DNA of 64,000 bases, taken from contig CAJNOI010000161.1 in assembly GCA_905250115.1 (NCBI GenBank), forward strand, positions 139,036 through 203,035. Reading direction: 5' to 3'. The position numbers and the translations under genes were made by a program. Position 1 is the stretch's first letter; every line of letters starts with the position of its first letter. This stretch comes from Adineta steineri (Eukaryota > Rotifera > Eurotatoria > Adinetida > Adinetidae). Of this stretch, positions 53,961 to 64,000 are shown piece after piece. The notes beneath the pieces are model-generated. The model had not been told where the DNA came from and made no database searches. It saw only the letters and a program-made list of their open reading frames with translations.

Positions 53961-56478
53961 TTATAAAAACACATAATCATCCGAAAGAGAATGTACTCGA
54001 CCACTTGAATTATCATTATTTAATGATAGACCAGCATCATCCCATGAGTCACGATATGTAACTGGTGATGAATTAATAAGAAAATTTTTTCCATTATTAG
54101 AAATTCTTTTGCTGATTGATGATGGTGATGCATTTGCTGATGATAATTTAGTTACACGAAGAAAAACATCTTCATCTTCATTTAAAGATGGATATTCATA
54201 ATTAAGTACACGTTTATGAGTTTCTTGAAATGTTCCACGTTCTATACGAAATATTGGACATGTACGTCGATCATCCGATGCCATATGACATATATGATTC
54301 CACTAGGAAATAGAAAAAATTATAATTTTGACATTTAATGGTTCAAATCAATGATTTTTCTACTTATAAATAATTCTAATTACTAAAAAATGCTTTTTAC
54401 TGTGTCATAAATATTCTAACAACTCTGTTCTCTCTATATTGCATGTTAATCGAAACCTGTCAAGATCGTGTTTTAGTAATATTATTGAAATTTAAAAAAT
54501 CTTTAAAAGATGGATATTTTATATATACAAAATTAATTTCTTTGGAGACTATTTTGATTATTCCTATTGGGATTCGAAATTAATTTACTTGTGCACAGAA
54601 CATTTCAAAATCAGCTTTATCTCGACAATAAAATCCTAATGTACAACTTGGATCCATTTTTTTGGTTGATAATTTCTTTGGTGATGAACATGAATAACTC
54701 TAGAATAAATAAATGTAGATATATGTTATTTTAGAAAGTTTTTCTCTTACGGATGTATCAAATGTATTGTCAAGTACATTCACTGTCGATTGAATAAAAT
54801 GTGGATCAAGATCAATAAAATTATCATCTTGATAACCAACGATATATACAGCATGACGTGGGCTACCACCAATAATACCGACTGTTTGTGGAAGTTGAAG
54901 GGCTTCTTTTAAATAATATTCATAGATTAAATCAAGTTCATTTAAACCTAATCTTAATGGTACAAGAATAAGTACAGATGTTGACCAACGTGAAGAATTA
55001 TTATCTGTTGTTGTTGTAGCGGAATCAAGTGATGGATAAAGAGTATTTTTTTTATTTAAATTCGAATTATTATTATTATTAGATAATGATGTACTGCATA
55101 GATCAATAACATCTTGTCGATATACTACAAAAAGAAATATTATGAATAGAATTGAAAATAAGAGATCTTACTAATAGCATCTTGACTAATATAAATACGA
55201 AGTAGTTCAGGTATTTGCTTAGCTTCAATAGCAATTTGTACAGCTTCTTTAAGACAATGAGCAGCACTCACTGGTCCAAAGAAATCACCAGGTCGGATAC
55301 CATGTAATGTACCAAGTTCAACAATTCTATTTTAAAAAGAAAAATATACAAAATTCTATGAATGATTTCAATTATTTACTTATGAATTCCAAATGGACAT
55401 TTAACATGTGGTATATCTCCGAATAATCGAATTATATCTTTATACATTTGTGCATGTCTATTTACTCTATTTGCATGTTTTGCATATTCAATGGAATTTC
55501 GTTTTGGACCTAAATAAATATAAACTGTATTGTGAACGCAACAACAAAAAAAAATAATTTGTACATTTATCCGATATTTGAATATTTGAATACGATGAAT
55601 TAAATGCACTTGTCAAATGTATAAGTAATGTTTGAGCAAGTAACATTTGTGCACAACGTATCATACAACCCCAACCACCATCGGAAGTAATTACATCGCC
55701 ATTACGTGAACCTATTAATGGTTCAAATTGTTTTCGATAAGAAAAATATATTCGTTGTGAAAATGATTTTAAAAAATTTGTATAAGATTGATCGGAATGT
55801 GGTCGTGGAATATCATCATATGTTGTTTCTTAAAATACAAAAAAAAGATTAGATTTCACCATTTAATAAATTTTATATTCACCTTCTCTGCCATTATATT
55901 TTTTACCAAGTAAATATATTGGTGTTTCATTAGTACGAAAATTAGGTCGCATCTTCACAACCCAACCTAAAAAGAGCAAAATAGTTTGAAAAAGTTTAAT
56001 CGAAATATTTGAACTTACGGTATTTCATATGATTGAGTGCTGCTGTTACTTTACTTTTAAGGAATTTATTATTACTATTTGCTAATTCTTCATTCACAAC
56101 TGTCGTTCCTACAGGTTCATTTGTTGGTAGTATACGTTGAGAACTTGTTGATGGACTTCTGATTATAGTCATAACAAATTGTTCGTCGGAAGGTGATGAA
56201 TTATTTGGTTTACGTGTTGGTGATGATACTTTAAGAAAGGAAGATAAATTTGTTTTTGGACTATTGGTTGTAGCGAATGAAGATGATGGTGATGAGTCTG
56301 ATGAAGACATTATTGATCGATCTTGTTTTGGTGAATTTGTTGCAGTAGTAGTAGCAGAGTCAGGTGGAAGTAGATGTGCAGCTGATTGTGCACGATATCG
56401 TGGATTAAAAAAACTGTTGGTTGCATTGTCATCATTATTATCATCGAACATTTTCGTTTTCGATGACTTGAAAAACAT
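53961..56478 (-). CDS. ATG4: Cysteine protease ATG4 (autophagin, peptidase C54)
   Basis: Eight exons (56478-56019, 55966-55883, 55828-55610, 55509-55380, 55326-55172, 55124-54751, 54699-54589, 54302-53961) give 624 residues. ATG4 trims the C-terminus of ATG8/LC3-family proteins and later delipidates them. Landmarks are IYLLGKKYN, FSYRKQF, the nucleophile in TSDGGWGCMIRCAQMLLAQ (Cys236), SPRHAVYIVGYQ and DLDPHF with Asp456 and His458. A roughly 150-residue Ser/Thr-rich N-terminal extension suggests the ATG4C/D subgroup. The C-terminus ends DDYVFL, a likely LC3-interacting motif like the FEIL tail of ATG4B. The donor of exon 3 is uncertain: 55610 or a site about 40 bp further on, both phase 1. 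Confidence 0.9.
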
Positions 56479-57311
56479 GTGGATTTCACAAAAATTGATT
56501 AATCTTTGTTTATTCCTATATGTTTACGTCATACTCTACCCACACATATAAAAAATATCACATCCTTCAATCTTGATTCGTAGAAATACAGAATTGAATT
56601 GATAGGGAACGAAAGATGTCGTTGTTACTCAAAAACATTCCGATATAATAATAAAAAAGAAGATCACAATAACAAGAAATATTTTCTTATTATTATGAAT
56701 CAGACGAAAAAGAAAAAAATAACGATAACATATTATTTAAATATATATATATATTGTTTTATTACTATAATTAAAAAATGATGAATATCTTTTTCATCTT
56801 ACTGAAAGAATACATACATATATATAATCAGTATGTCAAATGTCTCAATATAAAAAGCTGTCGTTGATATTATATCATATATATGAGATAGTAATAAGAA
56901 GATAAAGCAACATTATCGTAATACATTCATCCATCCGTGAAGAACAAATTTTTAATAATATTATAGGTTCATTTAATGCAACAAAAATTTTTTTTGAATC
57001 ATCACGATATAACGGGGAATATTTTTTTTACATTTATAAACAAATGCTTACTGAAGATATGAAGAGAAAGAGAAAGAAAAGGGTATGAATATTATACGTC
57101 ACACTACTGTCATTATTAATGCACTCATATATTCACCATCATCGATCACCTATCTATATCTACATTCTTACCTGTCCATTCTTTCTATCTATCTATTCAT
57201 ATTGACAGTCTATAGGGTTAGTTTGATAGTAATCTTTTCTCAGTATTGTAATACAGAATGTAAAGAAAACAATGTTAGCATAGTTTAACGATATTTACAA
57301 AAAAAAAATAT
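56479..57311. other. Intergenic, ATG4 promoter and NWD1-like 3' flank
   Basis: AT-rich with short (TA)n and (CTAT)n runs near 57190. No exon is seen. Confidence 0.45.
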
Positions 57312-60300
57312 TCATTTCGTATCAAGTTCTGATGGTTTATCAGTTCCATCTTGTTGTGTAGAATCAGCATGTGATTCTAATCGATGTTTTCTCCATGCTT
57401 TTAAATATGCAACACTTGCTGGTTCAAGATTATCAACAATTAAAAACATTTGAACAGCTCCATCTTCATAACCAACAACTAATGCTTGTCCATCTTGTGT
57501 TGCCATAGCTTGTCGAACTTTTGCTGGACATTTCATATCAGCTATTTGTTGACCATCAGCAGTACGAAAAACACGTATTGTTCGTTTACCTTTGTTATAA
57601 TATATAACATGATTATTAGTTGGAGTAAAAAATGCGAGTACATCAAATACACCTTCAGCTACTTTGCCAATTAATGTCCGAACGACTTTTGCATTTCGTA
57701 ATTCAAATATTTCAAGACCACCACGTGTAGGAGCATATAAACCATATTTACCATCACTAGATATTTGACCACCCCATTTTGGTATTACTAAATGAACCTA
57801 AAATAAATAAATATATATATAACAATTCACTGTGCAACCTTAGAATTAAATACCCTTTTATCTCTAACATTCATAATAACACCTTTATCAGCATCAATTA
57901 ATCCAATAAGATGAGGTTGTTTTGGTATTGTAACCATTGAAATAATATCTTTATAACCATTATAAGTCAATTTAACATTATGTATATGTTCACCAGATAT
58001 TGGATCATGTATTGAAAGAACATCGTTCGTTTTTTTCTCTTCAATAAATATTAAATATGTATCCTCAGCTGTACATATTGATTTTTTCGGTTGCGTCATA
58101 CGTTTAATAGTATAGGATCTTTCATAAACTAAATCTCCATCAGGTATTGTATATGTTACAGCATGAATAATTTGTCCTAATGTTGATGGAAGATTTGGAT
58201 TTGCATTAATTGCTGCATTTGGATTTGTTGGTACTATTGGTTCAAAACTAGCAACTAAAACCTTAAGAAAAAAACAAAATTATTTTTTTCTAATTTAAAT
58301 TTTTTCATACCATTGTTTCAGCAGTATGAAGTAGTAATTGAAAAATATTTTTTATTTTTGTTATAAATGTTATTCGTCGTTCTTCAATATCCCATACAAC
58401 CAGATTACCTGATTCAGCTGTTACGGCAAATAAACCATTAGTACACATAGCTGTACATTGATAAATTGATCCATGTGGACTTGCAATTAATTGTCCTTTT
58501 ATAAAACCAGTTTTCATATCAAATAAACATAATTGTGTACGTGTTTGTGCCATAATGATTTGTGTATCTGTTGATATATGCATCATTTCAAGAGCTTTAT
58601 CTAATTGTGTTATTGAAATATCTTTTTCTCGTGCATTTTCTAAATTCCATACTTTGGTTGTTTTATCCATTCCAGTTGTTATAACATAATTATTACCACC
58701 ACCACCTGATAATAAACCTTTTAAAACAAGAATTCGACCAAAATGTGAATCAAATGAAGCTACTAGCTCTCCCCATTCAATTGCAAATACATAAACAGTT
58801 GATTTAACACATGCAATACAATAACTAAATTTAAGAAAGAAAAAAAATAAGATTTTCAAAAATAAATCATATACCGATTATCATGTGAGAATACTGCAGT
58901 ATAAATTAAACGTTTTGTACCACTAATTATATTTCGTACACCACCAGGTAATGCACATGTTTTCCATAGATAGGATCGAAATGAAAAAATTTTAAAACCT
59001 TTAAATGTAACTGCCATTAAATAATTTTCATCATTACTTAATATAAATGCAAATATACTAAAAAATACAAAATAGTTAGTACTATTCGAAAGGGGGTGAT
59101 CGAAAATCATGATTTTTTCCTCACGCTAGAAATATCATAATACGAAATTTCTTGTCACTTAGATTACGAATCTGAGTCTAGTACTGGGTAGTTCCATGAT
59201 ATGTCAAACACAAAGTATTGAGATACAGGTACCCCCTCCCCCCACGTGAAAAACCGACAAAAAAGGGATCAGATCTGGATAAACGGATATCGGATTCGTG
59301 ATCTAGGTGACTAGGCCTTTCGTATTATGATATTCCTAACGTGAGGAAAAAGTCATGATTTTTTGATCATCCCCTTTCTTCTTCAACAAATAATTACCGA
59401 TCTTTATTTTCAAATAATTGATGATCAAATGCCCATATACGTTGAGTTTTAAAATTAATTGGATGTGGTTTATTAACATACATTTCGACATTGTAATCAT
59501 TGATTTCACAACATGTGTACATTCGTCGTTTATCACGTGTTAATATAAGTGCACTATGAATATTTTTACGACCACCAGTTAAACAACGTGGTTCATTATT
59601 ATTATTATTGTCTATTATCTCATTTGGATGATCAGAATTTGTAACAAAACAATAATCAATTATTAAGCGATCACGAGCAACTTCTTGATCAGGTTTTATT
59701 TCTTCCGAACGACATACAATTTCAACTTCTGGTCCAGGTAATAATTCAATTTGTATTATTTGATAACGTGTTGGTTGTGATGTTAATAATTCACCTTTTT
59801 TCGTATATACTTGATACATTTGTGAAGTCCACAATGCAAAATGTGTATTACTTACAGCAGCTCCTAATAATGGATCTGCAGGTTGTGATGAAAAAATTGA
59901 TTTCGTTTGAGGTTTAGTCGAACTTCCTGGTGTTTGATAATCACGCAAAATATATTCTCCAGTTAATAAATTACATATAATATATTGATTACTAATTGTT
60001 ATTGCTACACAATAACGTTGATCAGGTGCAACAGATAAATATGTCATGATACCTTCAATTTTCGGATCTACAATTCTTACTGTATCACCACTAGATAAAT
60101 CAAAAACAATAAATTTATTTGATACAGTTAGAAGATGTTGTCCCGATGAAATAACTTCTAAACCATAAACAGCAAATTGATGTGCTTCTAAAGAATAAAC
60201 AAGTGGACCACCGGGTGATGCTAATGTATTAAAAGCAGGTACAAGACCCATATGTTGTAAACCAATACTTTCACATTGATCAATAAATGACGCTATTTTA

Positions 60301-63300
60301 GGACATGTTGTATAAAATGGTAGAAGACGACCAATTATTTGACATGCTAAATTATTTGGATCAGCTGCCAAAACCGAACTTGATAAACGAAGTCCATCAC
60401 TCATTAATTTAACCTATAAGATAACAAAAAAAATCTTTTCATATGAGAGAAATCATTTTTTTCTTACTTCTTTATCATGAATATATTCAAATGCACTTTC
60501 ATAATCATATATACAACTATTTAACGGCATACAAGATAATTTTGCATGTATAAAATCATAATTAAATAAAACATGATTATATAAATCATCTTCACGTTCG
60601 GATTGTATTAATTGAAATGGTAATTCACTTAGTTTACGTAAATTATAACGAACATCAGAAGCATTTGTATTTTGTGCTGCTTCTGTTGATGCTTCTTTTT
60701 TTGCTGTGAATATAAGAGGTTGAGCTGGTACTTTTCGATCAGCTTCAGCATCAGTTGACATTAAATTAAACATACGTTTTTGATTATCAGTAAATTGAAA
60801 TGGTTTCGGACGATTTGCCCATATACCCAAAAAATAATCGGCCATTTGAGAATGATATCGTCGACGTTCTTCGGGATTTGCTAAATAACGTTCGTGAGAT
60901 ACTACACAAAAATAAATGGTAAAAACACATTTCAAAATAAATAATAAAATTCTACCTTCGGCAAATTGTCGATGGTACCAACTAACAACTGATACTCCTT
61001 CAGCTTCACGTTCAACTAAATAATTAGGTATATCATTTCGTATACGTGTCCATAATAGCGGTGGTATACGTCGAATAGGTGGTAAATGATATTGATAAAT
61101 ATCATTTAAAACCGTTTCATCAAGTGATATTAAATCTTCTAATTCAGCTTCACTTAAACCTGATCTTGATGCTGTTATATACGATAAAGCATGTTCAACT
61201 AAAATATGTCCATGTTGATTTTCAATACGACCTAATAATTTATTAATTGATGTTGAAACTGTTTTAGCTAAATCTTTTTCTTGTGTTTTTGTATATGATT
61301 TCCATAATTTGATTTCATCAAATACTAATTTAACATATAATGGTGTATTACATTCAATCAATCTTTCATGAACTAATAACCTATTTAATTACAAAGGTAT
61401 ACAAAAACAATTTTTCATTTGAAAATACAAACCATTGTACATCAGATATTGTTCGATGCTGTCGAGCTAACCAAGCTTTTAATACAATTTTACCTAGATC
61501 TTCACCTAATGGTTTAATCTAAATTTATTAAACAATATATCGTAAATATACATTCATAGATATTAATATACTTGAACAAAATTTTCCGGAGTATCGATAA
61601 TATTTCGAAGTGTATTTAAAATATTAAATATTCCAGGTAATGTTGAAACAATCTAGAATAAATAATTTTTATTAATAAAAAAAAGAAGGGTGATTCGTAC
61701 AAGTTTAACATGATTAGGAAGTGTTGGTGGTAGCCACGACATTGAATGTGCACCATCCGATGATGAAATTTGATCTAATGAATCCAAAAATATGCATAGT
61801 GGTTTATCATTTGGTGTTTTTCCTAATAAACGTTTAAAATAATTTATTAATTGTGATAATTCATTTGGAATTGTAGCTTCAGATTCTTGATATAATCGAC
61901 ATAATTGTTGACAAATACTACGTAATAATGGTCCAATAGATGAACTATCAGGTGTAGTACCAAGAAATCGAACAACTCTTATAGGTGAACAATTTTTCGT
62001 TGGAAACCATGTTGAATATTCTGACGCGATTTTTGCTAACATACTTGATTTACCACAACCACCTTCACCCCAAAGAACTAATGGTTGTTTTGATGAACCT
62101 TGAACATAATTTCGTATACGTTCAAGAATATCTGTACGTCCTTGAAAATCTTGACTGAAATTGTTTACAACATGAAGATTTTGAAGAATTTCAGTAAAAA
62201 CTCTTTGAAGAGAAAAATCGAGATAAATATATTAGATTATTTTTAGAATTTACCTATTTGCTGGAAAAGTATTTTGTTTTCTTACACCATTATCAATTAA
62301 TTCAACAATACGTCGATAGAATGTTTCAATAAAATCTTTTAAATATTCAGCATGAACATTTTTATTTAATCCATCATCATCGGACCATTCAACAGTATAT
62401 CGAACAATACTTGATTCAGGTAATGCTGCTGCTACCTATATATACATAAATCATTTTTTTTTATGACAGTATTTTTCAACTTACGCGAACATCTCGTAAA
62501 TCCGATAGCATATTTTGTGCTTCAACATCAACTTTCTTCGCAGTAATATCGATAAATTTCATTGAATGACGTAATAAATCAATATTAATATTATCAATAT
62601 GACGAAAAAATGCTAATGTATGTTCAACTATATCCTTTGCATTTAATATTCCTCGTACAACTTCTTGTTCAGTAACTAAATATAAAACGGTATTTCATTT
62701 TTCATCGTATGTATATTTATTTACCTGACCAATTATATCGATGATTATCATGTGCAGTAAATAGACCTTGTTTATAAAGTTCTAATGCAGCTACACGTAC
62801 CGCTCGATTTAATTTACCCATTGTTTCCCACCATGAACTTTGATCTTCTTCCATGAGACGAGGATGTGCTCGATTAGTAAAATTTGTAAATATTGAACTG
62901 ACAGGTTGTAAACAAAATAAACTTGGAATATTATTTGAATCAAGTTTATACCATTGTTTAAGTAATGCTGCATCTTCTGTACTTGATACAGATATAACTT
63001 TACTAAATTCTCCTTCTTCAATTTTGGTTGGTAATGGTCGATAACCATATTTTTGACAGAGAAATACCTGAAATAAAATATATAATTTGATTTTTAAGAC
63101 AAAAGAACATTATATATTCTTTCTAACAAAGGTAAATATTTGTTATGAATAGGAAAGCAACAACTTTCTCATTCTTGTTACTCAAATAACGAGTAAAAGA
63201 AAGAAAATTTTTAAATATTTATATACCACGAAATTTGGTCCAACGGATACTCGTTGACAATTATCAATTTCTTGCATACATAATTCTGTTGTTTTATGAT

Positions 63301-63614
63301 CATCGGTTGCTTCATCACGAACACCCCAACGCATATCAACAACTTGAAATTCTAATCCATGTTTTTCACGACAATATTCTTTAAGTTTGGGATATGTATG
63401 TTGCATTAATGAATTACGTTCCATACTTGTATCTAAACTCGAACAAAAACAAAATGGTTGATTTAAATAAAAAATTTAATTAACCTGTAAATGTTGACGA
63501 TGTAAAAATACGAACAATTTTCGATGCCAGACTTGGTAAATTATCCAATTTACCAATATATACATGTTGTAAAATTTCAGCGACTTGCTCTTCGTTATAT
63601 TCTTGTTCAGGCAT
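57312..63614 (-). CDS. NWD1-like: NACHT and WD40-repeat protein, NWD1-like
   Basis: Fifteen exons (63614-63485, 63432-63227, 63067-62725, 62675-62485, 62435-62254, 62202-61701, 61652-61572, 61518-61433, 61380-60956, 60901-60468, 60413-59398, 59057-58875, 58824-58311, 58261-57854, 57797-57312) give 1728 residues. The N-terminus has the DUF4062-type block (VRIFTSSTFTDTSMERN, VVDMRWGVRDEATDDH, SVGPNFVV). A NACHT NTPase follows with Walker A GEGGCGKS (396-403) and Walker B PLCIFLDSLD (485-494), then a winged-helix/linker region. The C-terminal half is WD40-like blades (GMDKTTKVWNLE, LVVWDIEERR, VVGYEDGAVQMF). Related proteins are STAND-class signalling ATPases in the cytosol that assemble on activation. 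The ligand is unknown. Intron 11 contains a foldback element. Confidence 0.9.
59088..59378. mobile_element. Foldback element in NWD1-like intron 11
   Basis: Long imperfect inverted arms of about 80 bp: the left arm starts GAAAGGGGGTGATCG and contains TTTTTCCTCACG and ATATCATAATACGAAA; the right arm is its complement (AATATCATAATACGAAA..., CATCCCCTTTC). The loop has a run CCCCCTCCCCCC at 59230-59241. 291 bp, filling most of the 340-bp intron. No clear target duplication. Confidence 0.65.
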
Positions 63615-63933
63615 AATTATATTTCTTTTGCTTTTCTTTCCAAACGTTTAAATGTGACTGTGTCGTTGGAATTGAACGTGTAAATGAGTGAAAAAAGAAG
63701 AGAAAAGCAAAAAGCAATCGATGAATAAATACTTCTTTTCTTCGTCAATCATAATCACCTTATTGAGTTTTTCTTTATAATAATAAATAGAAAGCAAAAA
63801 ATACCGGAGAGAACTTTTGATAGATTTTCTCGTTTCCAATTAAGTGCATTTCAGATTGAAAACTCATTTCCTTAGTTTTCTCACTATACTAAAACAGATT
63901 GTTTTTTTTAATTTTTATTTAACAAAAACTTTA
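63615..63933. other. Short intergenic region
   Basis: Upstream of the NWD1-like ATG and downstream of the NHL gene stop. No exon is seen. Confidence 0.4.
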
Positions 63934-64000
63934 TTACAAAACAATGTCGAATCTTTGAATTCGAGCGTTTCCACAATCAGCAACATAGAGATTGCCCTCG
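63934..64000 (-). CDS. NHL-repeat protein, C-terminal end, cut by window edge
   Basis: The last 21 codons before TAA read GNLYVADCGNARIQRFD then IVL, a textbook NHL beta-propeller blade (gNlYVaD-gN-RIq-F). NHL proteins with this ending, often secreted or membrane-tethered, are very numerous in bdelloids. AATAAA overlaps the stop codon region. The rest of the gene is outside the window. Confidence 0.75.
   Translation of the reverse strand, partial: EGNLYVADCGNARIQRFDIVL

Overview
This is eukaryotic, AT-rich nuclear DNA with many short GT-AG introns (mostly 45-100 bp) and short intergenic spaces. The gene content points to a bdelloid rotifer: an ADP-ribosyltransferase/TPR gene, an FG-GAP/VCBS type II membrane protein, an NHL-repeat gene, an expanded-type intronless GPCR, a Cys-rich two-TM membrane family, and a bacterial-looking class I amidotransferase carrying introns. 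The species cannot be named from the sequence alone. All exon maps below were made by hand from reading frame and splice-site continuity.

Layout. 1-5.1 kb: the 5' end of a small heat-shock protein (minus) with a TATA box and an HSE-like array, a small unknown gene (minus), a peptidase-C26/PuuD-like amidotransferase (plus) and NDUFB5 of respiratory complex I (plus). 6.4-10.5 kb: a 13-coding-exon enolase (plus). 11.3-15.9 kb: a TMEM272-like membrane protein and two small Ser/Arg-rich unknown genes (all minus). 17.6-20.1 kb: an ART-TPR gene interrupted by an in-frame TAA (minus). 21.6-24.5 kb: an FG-GAP membrane protein (minus). 25.2-29.2 kb: one gene coding a 1213-residue protein made of three tandem copies of a Cys-rich two-TM module (plus). 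32.2-33.2 kb: a rhodopsin-like GPCR (plus). 34.5-39.1 kb: a 21-exon glycogen phosphorylase (minus). 42.1-43.6 kb: an HDHD5-type HAD hydrolase (plus), followed by tRNA-Ile(AAT). 46.9-48.2 kb: HMGB and a secreted cystine-knot protein (plus). 48.6-63.6 kb, all minus: a DHHC palmitoyltransferase, an ATG4 autophagy protease and an NWD1-like NACHT/WD40 protein. 63.9-64.0 kb: the last codons of an NHL-repeat gene.

The housekeeping genes cover glycogen breakdown (phosphorylase), glycolysis (enolase) and oxidative phosphorylation (NDUFB5). They are interspersed with lineage-expanded surface and signalling genes. They do not form operons and I see no functional cluster.

The second layer is a set of small non-autonomous inverted-repeat elements, most of them inside introns. 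Four are hAT-like (TAG/CAAGG-type ends, 8-bp duplications of varying quality), three are flanked by TA, one by TTAA with piggyBac-like ends, and one is a long foldback. None carries a transposase. A 270-bp dispersed repeat lies just upstream of the ART gene and again about 10 kb away.

The observations most worth following are the triple-module membrane protein, the ART-TPR gene with its internal stop and altered catalytic position, the cystine-knot secreted protein, the intron-bearing bacterial-type amidotransferase, and the element load in introns.
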